7,150 nucleotides of DNA. Source: an uncultured Ilumatobacter sp. (GTDB lineage Bacteria > Actinomycetota > Acidimicrobiia > Acidimicrobiales > Ilumatobacteraceae). Positions 1 through 5,739 of this stretch are shown piece after piece; the stretch's first letter is position 1; each line of letters begins with the position of its first letter. Both the position numbers and the translations under genes were made by a program. Location of the stretch: positions 1-7,150 of the forward strand of contig CALAHA010000069.1 of assembly GCA_937891565.1 (NCBI GenBank), read 5' to 3'. The notes below the pieces were generated by a model that searched no databases, had not been told where the DNA came from, and was given only the letters and a program-made list of their open reading frames with translations.

Positions 1-397
1 CGTCACCGACTACAAAACCGGCCGAGCCCCGTCGGGCCGGTACGAACAGAAAAGCCTTGCCGGGGTGCATTTCTACGCATTTCTCTGCGAACAGGTCTTC
101 GGCGTGATTCCGTCGAAGATTCGCCTGATGTACCTCAAAACTGGCGAGACGATTGAAACGACCCCGTCCGCACAATCGGTCAGGTTCATCACGACTCGAA
201 CGAAGGCAGTATGGGCGGCAGTCGAACGTGCATGCACCACCGGCGATTTCCGGCCCAACCAGAGCAACCTCTGCAACTGGTGCTCATTCCAACAGTGGTG
301 CCCTGAATTTAACGGCGACCCCGCCCTGGCAGAGACCGAGGCCCGAGCCGCATACGAAGCGTTACTTGCACCGATACCAGTCAGCCTCGAATCCTGA
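1..397 (+). CDS. PD-(D/E)XK (RecB/Cas4-like) nuclease, 3' part only
   Basis: C-terminal 131 residues of a stand-alone RecB-family nuclease; the gene enters from outside the window and is read from base 2. The first visible residues, VTDYKTG, match motif III of the PD-(D/E)XK fold, where the Asp binds metal and the Lys is catalytic. A helix containing HFYAFLCEQ follows at residues 23-31. Near the end lies CNWCSFQQWC, a Cys-x2-Cys-x5-Cys cluster. In AddB, Cas4 and related nucleases such a triplet joins an upstream Cys to hold a 4Fe-4S cluster; that Cys would be outside the window. The overall look resembles the mycobacterial Rv2119-type protein (from memory). The Gln of the usual QxxxY motif appears to be Gly21. 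The likely role is single-strand DNA cleavage in repair, but the biological role of this stand-alone class is poorly known. The TGA stop overlaps the next start by one base, so the pair is probably co-translated. The nuclease fold is secure; the exact function is not. Confidence 0.85.
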   Translation, partial: VTDYKTGRAPSGRYEQKSLAGVHFYAFLCEQVFGVIPSKIRLMYLKTGETIETTPSAQSVRFITTRTKAVWAAVERACTTGDFRPNQSNLCNWCSFQQWCPEFNGDPALAETEARAAYEALLAPIPVSLES

Positions 398-1002
398 TGG
401 CAACAACCGACGCAGCGCCGAAACCGATTGCCGACCCACCGCACAGCGACGTTCCCGGCCAAGGAGCGTTCGGCCCAGCCGTTGACGCATTCGATCGACG
501 CGTCGACATGCTCCTCGAGCAAGTTCGCGGTCACCCGGTTGCCGACAAGGTCTTCACCACCGCCAGCCATGTCGGTGAGTTCAGCCTCATCTGGCACGCG
601 ATCAGCGTTACCCGCGGTCTCGTCAAGGGCCGGCGAGACCAGGTCGTCGTGCTCGCCGTTCTGATCGGCGCAGAGAGCCTCATCGTCAACCAAGGTGTCA
701 AGCGCCTGTTCAAGCGCACTCGCCCCACCACTGATGGCGACGACCGGTTGAAGGTTCGCAAGCCAATGACTTCGTCGTTTCCGTCTGGGCATGCCAGCGC
801 TGCTGCCTTCGCCGCCACGATGCTGACCGCGTGGGATGGCAAGCGGACAGGCACCGTGTGGTTCACACTTGCCGGCGTCGTCGGCACGAGCCGCGCCTAT
901 GTGCGAATTCACCACGCTTCAGACGTCGTGGGCGGCCTCATCGTCGGTCGCTTTCTTGGCCTGATTGGTCGCCGCGTCGCCCGACGCATCCTCCCAGCCT
1001 GA
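397..1002 (+). CDS. PAP2-family membrane phosphatase
   Basis: A 201-residue type 2 phosphatidic acid phosphatase (PAP2) superfamily protein. All three signature blocks are intact: K-x6-RP at residues 102-110 (KRLFKRTRP), PSGH at 129-132 and SR-x5-H-x3-D at 165-176. His132 would be the general acid, His172 the nucleophile and Asp176 its partner. Hydrophobic stretches lie around residues 82-98, 152-164 and 177-191, so it is probably an integral membrane protein with its active site at a membrane face. The first 30 residues are Pro/Ala-rich and look disordered. The ATG overlaps the stop of the upstream nuclease gene by one base, which implies translational coupling; no Shine-Dalgarno sequence is seen. 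Substrates in this superfamily include phosphatidate, undecaprenyl pyrophosphate and other lipid phosphates. The WS/DGAT gene next door makes phosphatidate attractive, since its product diacylglycerol is the DGAT substrate, but that is inference. The family call is very secure. Confidence 0.93.
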   Translation: MATTDAAPKPIADPPHSDVPGQGAFGPAVDAFDRRVDMLLEQVRGHPVADKVFTTASHVGEFSLIWHAISVTRGLVKGRRDQVVVLAVLIGAESLIVNQGVKRLFKRTRPTTDGDDRLKVRKPMTSSFPSGHASAAAFAATMLTAWDGKRTGTVWFTLAGVVGTSRAYVRIHHASDVVGGLIVGRFLGLIGRRVARRILPA

Positions 1003-1057
1003 CGCCCCTCTTCACGAGCAGCGGCACGACGGACTAGGCCACCACGACTGGCTCGCG

Positions 1058-1063
1058 TATTCT
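1058..1063 (+). promoter_or_regulatory. -10 box for the WS/DGAT gene, leaderless spacing
   Basis: TATTCT fits the actinobacterial -10 pattern TANNNT and ends 8 bases before the ATG at 1072. Transcription would then begin at or within a base or two of the start codon. No Shine-Dalgarno sequence lies in between and no clear -35 is visible. This supports ATG 1072 over the in-frame ATG at 1099. Confidence 0.55.
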
Positions 1064-1071
1064 GACCCGTA

Positions 1072-2472
1072 ATGAGCGACATCGCCTACGACAACAAGAT
1101 GAGCGACGCCGAGGGTTTGATGTGGCGACTGGAAAAAGACCCGCATCTGTCGTCGACATTCGCTTCGGTAACGATCCTCGACCGCAAGCCCAACTTTGAC
1201 TTGCTGCGCGAACGCATGATCCACGCCAGCCACCGCATGCCACGCTTACGCCAACGCGTGCACACCGCACCGGGCAACGTGAGCGCACCGACGTGGGTTG
1301 AGGACTCTGACTTCGACATCAACCTACACGTGCGCCGCGTCGCACTTCCCAAGCCCGGCACCGAACGCCAACTCTTCGACCTTGCGACACTGCTCTGTGC
1401 TGACCCATTTGACCGAACTCGCCCGCTGTGGCAATTCACCGTCGTCGAAGGTCTCAAGGGCAACCGAGCGGCGTTGATCCAAAAGCTTCACCACACCATT
1501 GCCGACGGCGAGAGCGGCGTGAAGTTGTCGCTCGAGTTCCTTGACTTCGAGCGCGATGCAATCCAGCCGGAACCACTCACCCCTGATCAAATCGCGGCTT
1601 CCACCGAGGATCTCCGAAACGATGACACCAAGGCTGCCGACGCTGTCCGCGACATCCTCGCCGGATCGTTGCGGCTCCCGCTCGGCATCGTCAAGCAGGT
1701 AAAGGGGCTGCTCGCCGACCCGTCTCGCATCCCCGACGCCAGCAGCGCAGCGGCCAAAACGTTCCGCGGCATCGTGAACCAGTTGGGTGACACGGACCCT
1801 GCTCGCTCACCGCTGTGGACGCAACGCTCGACGCGGCGCACCCTCGAACATTCGGTGGCACCGTTTGACGCTACGAAGGCTGCAGCCAAGCGACTCGGGG
1901 GCACACTGAACACGGCGTTCTTAACCATTGCGACCGACGCGGCCGGCACCTATCACGTCGAACAGGGCAACCCTGTCGAGGCGCTCCGGGCGTCGATGGC
2001 AATCAGCACACGCACCGAGTCATCCGGCGCCAACGCGTTTTCGCTCGTACGAATGCTCGTTCCGACCGGGGAAATGTCCCTCGACGAACGGTTTCGTGCA
2101 ATCGACCAAGCATCTACAGCCGCTGTCAGCGCCACGGGTGGCGCACACCTCGACTCAATGGCAGCGGTTGCGGCGGGCCTGCCAACATCGCTGCTCACCC
2201 GAATGGCTCGCCAACAGTCTCAGACCGTTGACTTCGCCACCTCGAATGTACGCGGAGCGCCGATGCCATTATTCGTGGCGGGCGCTCAGTTGTTGCACAA
2301 CATTCCTGTCGGCCCGCTCAGCGGCGTGGCGTTCAATCTCACCTTGCTCAGCTACAACGGCACCTTGGACATGGGCCTCAATACCGACTCGGCAGCAATC
2401 AACGATGCGCCGCTACTCAAGCGATGCCTCGACGACGCGATCGTGCGTTTTACGAAACTTGCGAAGAAGTAA
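1072..2472 (+). CDS. WS/DGAT-family acyltransferase (wax ester synthase / diacylglycerol acyltransferase)
   Basis: A 466-residue protein, the usual length for bacterial WS/DGAT enzymes, which move an acyl group from acyl-CoA to a long-chain alcohol (wax ester) or to diacylglycerol (triacylglycerol) at the inner membrane or lipid droplet. The catalytic HHxxxDG motif is complete at residues 140-146 (HHTIADG). PLW at 118-120 and SNVRGAPMPLFVAG at 391-404 are further family blocks, the latter in the C-terminal WSD domain (old DUF1298). The head reads MSDAEGLMWRLEKDPHLSST, a variant common in actinobacterial paralogues, instead of the classical PLSPxDxxF. The usual Asn-Asp pair of the central ND motif appears as Asn280-Thr281. 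A linker with many Ala, Asp and Pro residues runs from about 165 to 245. The gene has its own promoter-like box 8 bases upstream. The family is certain; which acceptor it uses, and whether it makes wax ester or triacylglycerol at all, cannot be told from sequence. Confidence 0.93.
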   Translation: MSDIAYDNKMSDAEGLMWRLEKDPHLSSTFASVTILDRKPNFDLLRERMIHASHRMPRLRQRVHTAPGNVSAPTWVEDSDFDINLHVRRVALPKPGTERQLFDLATLLCADPFDRTRPLWQFTVVEGLKGNRAALIQKLHHTIADGESGVKLSLEFLDFERDAIQPEPLTPDQIAASTEDLRNDDTKAADAVRDILAGSLRLPLGIVKQVKGLLADPSRIPDASSAAAKTFRGIVNQLGDTDPARSPLWTQRSTRRTLEHSVAPFDATKAAAKRLGGTLNTAFLTIATDAAGTYHVEQGNPVEALRASMAISTRTESSGANAFSLVRMLVPTGEMSLDERFRAIDQASTAAVSATGGAHLDSMAAVAAGLPTSLLTRMARQQSQTVDFATSNVRGAPMPLFVAGAQLLHNIPVGPLSGVAFNLTLLSYNGTLDMGLNTDSAAINDAPLLKRCLDDAIVRFTKLAKK

Positions 2473-2486
2473 GCCCTTGACAGGGC
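2473..2486. terminator. Small hairpin between convergent genes, possible bidirectional terminator
   Basis: GCCCT-TGAC-AGGGC gives a 5-base-pair GC-rich stem with a 4-base loop. It sits in the 21-base gap between the stop of the WS/DGAT gene and the stop of the small minus-strand gene. Past the hairpin the plus strand has only a short TTT, while the minus strand reads TTACTTCTT, mildly U-rich. An alternative overlapping pairing, TGACA with TGTCA (2478-2482 and 2492-2496), is also possible. The stem is short, so the call rests largely on location. Confidence 0.35.
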
Positions 2487-2493
2487 CCCTTTG

Positions 2494-2706
2494 TCAGACG
2501 GTTTCGCTGGCGACCGGTTCGATCGTCTCGATGATCACGGCCGGTCGTTCAGCCTCAGTGGTCAGCAGTGTACGGACGTCGAGCAGAAGGTCGGCGACCT
2601 CACCACTGGAGACGAGCTCACGCTGCATCATCCTGGCGAGTGCACCGTCGATCACCCCGACAGCCTCGTTGATCACTGCGTCGTTGGCGTTGCGCTGATC
2701 AGTCAT
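2494..2706 (-). CDS. Small hypothetical protein, 70 aa
   Basis: I do not recognise this protein. It is acidic and appears mostly helical. Residues 10-50 form a patterned amphipathic stretch (INEAVGVIDGALARMMQREL, then SSGEVADLLLDVRTLL), followed by a tail rich in Glu, Val, Ile and Pro. No cysteines, signal peptide or membrane segment are seen. I chose the ATG start over the GTG three codons upstream, because a TACCGT -10-like box ends 7 bases before the ATG, and a GTG start would lie inside that box. The coding case rests on this box, the tight convergent fit with the neighbouring WS/DGAT stop (21 bases), and the clean amphipathic pattern. It is transcribed divergently from the SDR gene at 2861. 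It could be a small helical regulator or adaptor, but nothing shows this. Confidence 0.6.
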   Translation of the reverse strand: MTDQRNANDAVINEAVGVIDGALARMMQRELVSSGEVADLLLDVRTLLTTEAERPAVIIETIEPVASETV

Positions 2707-2713
2707 TGCTGAC

Positions 2714-2719
2714 ACGGTA
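2714..2719 (-). promoter_or_regulatory. -10 box for the small minus-strand gene, leaderless spacing
   Basis: Read on the minus strand this is TACCGT, a TANNNT box that ends 7 bases before the ATG at 2706. The spacing fits a leaderless transcript and decides between the two candidate starts. No convincing -35 is seen. Confidence 0.5.
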
Positions 2720-2846
2720 CCCGGCGATTGGACACCGAGCGTGCACCTGCTCCGAGTTCAGAAACCTGTCACACAACCGAAGTAGTGCGGACGTGACCTC
2801 AGCGGCCGTGTCCACACAGGATCGTCGCCGAACCGGGCGTCGGGCA

Positions 2847-2852
2847 TACGAT
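2847..2852 (+). promoter_or_regulatory. -10 box for the plus-strand SDR gene, leaderless spacing
   Basis: TACGAT, an actinobacterial -10 match, ends 8 bases before the ATG at 2861. There is no Shine-Dalgarno sequence between box and start. It lies in the 154-base divergent region shared with the small minus-strand gene, where I see no other convincing site. Confidence 0.55.
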
Positions 2853-2860
2853 GCCTTGCC

Positions 2861-3643
2861 ATGGATCTGCAGGGTAAGAACGTTGTCGTCACCGGTGCTG
2901 GCCGGGGTATCGGAGAGGCACTCGCACGCGAGTTCCATGCACGTGGCGCTCGGGTTGCAGTCGCCGACCTCCGTGGCGCTGACGCAGTGGCAGCCTCGCT
3001 CGATGACGCCATTGCCTTCGTGGCCGACGTCAGCACCGAAGCGGGCAACAAGGCCCTCGTCGAAGGAGCAATCGAAGCAATGGGCCACGTCGATCTATTC
3101 TTTGCCAACGCCGGCGTCGGCAATGGAAGCGACGTGCTCGCCACCCCGGAAGACGACTGGGAGTTGGCGATGAACGTCAACGTCCACGCACACCGTTGGG
3201 CAGCTCGCTACTTGCTTCCCGATTGGCTCGAACGCGGCGAGGGCTACTTCTGCTCAACCGCATCAGCGGCTGGCCTGCTGGCCCAGATCGGCTCCGGTCC
3301 GTACACCCTGTCGAAGCGTGCGGCTGTCGCCTTTGCCGAGTACATGTCGATCACCTACGGCGACCGCGGCATCAAGGTGACCTGCCTCTGTCCGCAGGGC
3401 GTCAACACCGCCATGCTCCACGCGGGCGACGATGCCGTTTCGGGGAGCAACGTGGTGAAGGCCGCTGGCAATGTCCTGGAACCAGCCGACGTCGCCGCGC
3501 AGGTTGCCGACACGATCGAGCAGGAAACATTTTTCGTCCTCCCACATCCAGAAGTCGCCGGCTACATGCAGATGAAGGCCACCAGTCCCGACCGCTGGTT
3601 GGGTGGCATGCGTAAGTTGCAGCGCACGGTCATGGGCGGCTGA
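2861..3643 (+). CDS. Short-chain dehydrogenase/reductase (SDR), classical type
   Basis: A 260-residue classical SDR oxidoreductase with a Rossmann fold. The cofactor motif TGAGRGIG is at residues 11-18. Asp36 at the end of strand 2 (VADLRG) suggests a preference for NAD(H) over NADP(H). ANAG lies at 82-85. The catalytic set is Asn107, Ser135 (STASAAG), Tyr148 and Lys152 (YTLSK). CPQGVNTAM at 177-185 replaces the common PGxxxT block. The C-terminal third (about 190-260), which forms the substrate pocket, has no feature I can link to a substrate; the FFVLPHPEV segment at 224-232 is typical of a subgroup of actinobacterial SDRs. Soluble and cytoplasmic. It is probably transcribed from the box just upstream, perhaps together with the small gene that begins 43 bases downstream. 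Acyl, sterol or alcohol substrates are all possible; the enzyme class is secure and the reaction is not. Confidence 0.92.
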   Translation: MDLQGKNVVVTGAGRGIGEALAREFHARGARVAVADLRGADAVAASLDDAIAFVADVSTEAGNKALVEGAIEAMGHVDLFFANAGVGNGSDVLATPEDDWELAMNVNVHAHRWAARYLLPDWLERGEGYFCSTASAAGLLAQIGSGPYTLSKRAAVAFAEYMSITYGDRGIKVTCLCPQGVNTAMLHAGDDAVSGSNVVKAAGNVLEPADVAAQVADTIEQETFFVLPHPEVAGYMQMKATSPDRWLGGMRKLQRTVMGG

Positions 3644-3685
3644 CCTCCCGTCCCTACCGCCCATCCACCGCCCCGTTCGATCACG

Positions 3686-4036
3686 ATGCAACGTTCGCCT
3701 GCCGCTCTCGCCCGTTTGGGCCTGCGACTCGGCGAACCAATCCGATTTCAGCTGAACAACAAAGGTCGCTGGATCGTCGGCAAGGTCGAGGGCATCGAGG
3801 ACGACGGCAGTATTCAACTGCGCGACCCCAATGGAGCAACGCGCTCGTTGCGTGCAGAGGTTCTCGAAATTCGTCGACCGGGTTCACGCGGTCGCCTGCG
3901 CTGGTGCGTCGTCAGCGATGTCGCCGTCACCTGGGAGCAGCTTGAGATGTTCGAGAAACCACCTGCGGTCGATTCGCCAATCGGCAAGCACATCAAAATT
4001 CAGCGCGACCGTCCGACGCTGTTCGACGACTTGTGA
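3686..4036 (+). CDS. Small hypothetical protein with a possible beta-clamp-binding motif
   Basis: A 116-residue protein without a family name I can give. Residues 15-62 alternate short hydrophobic and polar segments (GEPIRFQLNNKGRWIVGKVE, then GSIQLRD, then SLRAEVLEIRRP), as expected for a small SH3- or Tudor-like beta barrel of the kind that binds nucleic acid or protein. A basic patch follows (RRPGSRGRLRW, 63-73). Residues 85-89 read QLEMF, which fits the bacterial sliding-clamp-binding pattern QLxLF with Met for Leu. The tail is polar and ends in TLFDDL. There is one Cys and no membrane segment. It starts 43 bases after the SDR stop, with no clear promoter or Shine-Dalgarno sequence, so it is probably read from the SDR transcript. 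Similar small proteins seem to occur in other Acidimicrobiia, but that is from memory. That it is a real gene is likely; its function is open. Confidence 0.75.
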   Translation: MQRSPAALARLGLRLGEPIRFQLNNKGRWIVGKVEGIEDDGSIQLRDPNGATRSLRAEVLEIRRPGSRGRLRWCVVSDVAVTWEQLEMFEKPPAVDSPIGKHIKIQRDRPTLFDDL

Positions 4037-4096
4037 TGTTTGAGGTGCACTTGGCCAGGCATGTTCGCATGTTCGCCGCTAGGTGCAAATAGCGCC

Positions 4097-4115
4097 GTCA
4101 GCGGCCGCCGCTGAC
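4097..4115. terminator. 19-base palindrome over the SDR stop codon, possible bidirectional terminator
   Basis: GTCAGCGGCCGCCGCTGAC is a perfect inverted repeat: 9-base arms around one central C. As RNA it folds into an 8-base-pair, very GC-rich stem with a 3-base loop on either strand. It covers the last five codons and the stop of the minus-strand SDR gene (VSGGR-stop) and lies 60 bases past the end of the converging plus-strand gene. No U-run follows on either strand, so it is not a textbook intrinsic terminator. Part of the symmetry is forced by the conserved SGG ending of the protein. Confidence 0.4.
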
Positions 4116-4847
4116 ATTAACGGTCGTCGCGGTGATGTATGAAGCTGCATCGGACGCCAACCAGAGGATCGTCTCAGCCACCTCCTCGGGCTGCCCGCCT
4201 CGACGCATCGGCACACCGCCAGCCACCCGATTGACTCGGCCTGGTTCACCACCGCTGGCGTGAATATCGGTGTAGACGACACCGGGCCGGACAGCGTTAA
4301 CGCGGATGCCCTCCTCGGCAACTTCCTTGCCGAGCCCCATTGTCATCGTGTCGATCGCTGCTTTCGAGGCTGCGTAGTCGATGTACTCGCCGGGGCTTCC
4401 AAGGTACGACGCTGCCGATGACACGTTGACGATCGAACCGCCTGCGCCACCGTGTCGTGTCGACATGCGCAGCACTGCTTCACGGGCGCAAATGAACGAG
4501 CCGATCACGTTGATCTCAAACATTTCAAGCCATCGCTCGACCGACATCTCGTCGAAGCGAACCTGGTCCCGCACTATCCCCGCGTTGTTCACGAGGCAAG
4601 CAATCGGCCCAAGTGCACGCACGACTTGTTCGAACATGGCGATCACGTCGGCCTCGGACTCGACCAAGGCTTGCACGGCGACCGCTGATGCCCCGGCCTC
4701 CTGACACGCGCTGACGACGGCGTCGGCGGCCTCACGGTTCGATGCATAGTTCACGGCGACGTCGTAGCCAGCCGCTGCAGCGAGCCGGCAGGTTGCGGCT
4801 CCGATACCTCGGCTCCCACCCGTCACCAAGATGACCGGTCGCGTCAT
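4098..4847 (-). CDS. SDR family oxidoreductase, FabG-like
   Basis: A 249-residue classical short-chain dehydrogenase, of typical FabG length. Motifs in order: TGGSRGIG at 9-16 for cofactor binding, NNAG at 87-90, Asn113, Ser144, and Tyr158-x3-Lys162 (YAASK), then RPGVVYTDI at 187-195. The ending VNVSGGR matches the FabG-type carboxyl terminus. NYASNR at 33-38 after strand 2, with no acidic residue at its end, suggests NADP(H). The ATG overlaps the stop of nudC by four bases (ATGA), so the two genes are almost certainly co-transcribed and translationally coupled. Related proteins reduce 3-oxoacyl-ACP, sugars or other carbonyls. The lack of neighbouring acyl-carrier or fatty-acid synthesis genes argues against calling it the housekeeping FabG. 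A 19-base palindrome covers the stop codon. Confidence 0.92.
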   Translation of the reverse strand: MTRPVILVTGGSRGIGAATCRLAAAAGYDVAVNYASNREAADAVVSACQEAGASAVAVQALVESEADVIAMFEQVVRALGPIACLVNNAGIVRDQVRFDEMSVERWLEMFEINVIGSFICAREAVLRMSTRHGGAGGSIVNVSSAASYLGSPGEYIDYAASKAAIDTMTMGLGKEVAEEGIRVNAVRPGVVYTDIHASGGEPGRVNRVAGGVPMRRGGQPEEVAETILWLASDAASYITATTVNVSGGR

Positions 4848-5680
4848 GTCTCAGCGATCCATTGCTGGATGATTCGGCCGGCAATCGAGATGTTCGGCGG
4901 AATCATCGGGAGGTCATCCTTGCGGTACCAATTGGCATCCATGATCTCGCTCTCTTCGCAAACGATTTCGCCGCCGGTGTAGTTCACGCGGAAGCCGACC
5001 ATCAGGCTGTGCGGGAACGGCCACGGTTGACTGCCGACGTAGCGGACGTCATCGACATCGACGCCGACCTCTTCCTTCACCTCGCGGATCACTGCACCTT
5101 CGAGATCCTCCCCTGGCTCGACGAAGCCGGCGAGACACGAGTACATCGGCATCGGGAAGCGAACGCCGCGCGCCAGCAGCGCTTCCTGGTCGGGGCCCGG
5201 TGCACCACGAGTGATCAAGGTGATCATTGCTGGGGCAACACGCGGGTAGACGACCAGTTCGCACGCCGGACATTTCAGCCCGCGCTCTCCATTGGACGGC
5301 TCGGTCGCTGTCGCGCAGCGACCACAAAAGCGATGGGTGCGCGCCCACTCTGCGGTCTGTACGGCGCGGCCCGCAGCCAGCCACTCTCCTTGCGACGCGA
5401 CCCCGAAATACTTGTACAGATCCATCGCTGCGCCGTACGACGGGTCACCGGCTTCGACGGGAACATCGACAGCCCACCACCCGGCACCGGCAACGATCCC
5501 GATGAAGTAGTGGCCCCAGCTCTCGGACCCAGGATCGTCCGACGGCCGGTCGTCGACGAAGACCGTGCTCCCAATCACGTGGACATAGCGGCGATCCCCT
5601 GCGAACCCGTCAGGCACATTGTTCAGCGGGTCGTACAGCTCAGCGGTATTCATCGACACCAAGTTCAGTTCCATGCTCAT
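4844..5680 (-). CDS. nudC: NAD(H) pyrophosphatase NudC (Nudix hydrolase)
   Basis: A 278-residue Nudix hydrolase that splits NAD(H) into NMN(H) and AMP; in E. coli the same enzyme removes NAD caps from RNA 5' ends. Three marks identify NudC: a four-Cys zinc site (Cys119, 122, 137 and 140), a complete Nudix box G-x5-E-x7-REVKEEVGV at 185-207, and SQPWPFPHS at 217-225, the signature separating NADH pyrophosphatases from other Nudix proteins. The N-terminal domain (about 1-110) is less conserved, as usual. The frame stays open upstream to 5854, but that would run through the divergent nitrobindin gene, so a start among the clustered ATGs at 5689, 5680, 5674 or 5653 is more likely; I chose 5680 with low certainty. 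No Shine-Dalgarno sequence settles it. E. coli NudC has 257 residues. The stop overlaps the following SDR start. Function is very secure. Confidence 0.93.
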   Translation of the reverse strand: MSMELNLVSMNTAELYDPLNNVPDGFAGDRRYVHVIGSTVFVDDRPSDDPGSESWGHYFIGIVAGAGWWAVDVPVEAGDPSYGAAMDLYKYFGVASQGEWLAAGRAVQTAEWARTHRFCGRCATATEPSNGERGLKCPACELVVYPRVAPAMITLITRGAPGPDQEALLARGVRFPMPMYSCLAGFVEPGEDLEGAVIREVKEEVGVDVDDVRYVGSQPWPFPHSLMVGFRVNYTGGEIVCEESEIMDANWYRKDDLPMIPPNISIAGRIIQQWIAET

Positions 5681-5713
5681 TGCTGCCATCTGTACCACGA
5701 ACAGGACCCGCCC

Positions 5714-5719
5714 AACGTA
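5714..5719 (-). promoter_or_regulatory. Possible -10 box for the nudC operon
   Basis: On the minus strand this reads TACGTT, a TANNNT match. It would place transcription start near 5707, giving a leader of about 18-27 bases, depending on the ATG used. Unlike the neighbouring genes this is not a leaderless arrangement. It is the only TANNNT match I see in the divergent region for this strand. Confidence 0.3.
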
Positions 5720-5727
5720 GGCACGCG

Positions 5728-5733
5728 TACGAT
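5728..5733 (+). promoter_or_regulatory. -10 box for the nitrobindin gene, leaderless spacing
   Basis: TACGAT, identical to the box before the plus-strand SDR gene, ends 6 bases before the ATG at 5740. It supports that start and a leaderless transcript. The divergent nudC box lies only 8 bases away on the other strand, so the two promoters overlap and may compete for polymerase. Confidence 0.5.
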
Positions 5734-5739
5734 CTCGAT

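Noticed and set aside
73..915. A 280-codon open frame on the minus strand
   Set aside because: It is antisense to the RecB-like nuclease and the PAP2 gene, whose motifs are clear. No recognisable protein features.
1928..2698. A 256-codon open frame on the plus strand
   Set aside because: It overlaps the second half of the WS/DGAT gene out of frame and runs antisense through the small gene; Ser/Arg/Pro-rich composition typical of a shadow.
4060..4075. Tandem CATGTTCG x2 in the gap between convergent genes
   Set aside because: Only two 8-base copies with no flanking structure; could easily be chance. An AGGTGCA pair at 4043 and 4081 is equally weak.
4098..4847. Naming the minus-strand SDR fabG
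   Set aside because: Motifs fit FabG-like SDRs in general, but no fatty-acid synthesis neighbours are present and SDR substrates cannot be read from these motifs.
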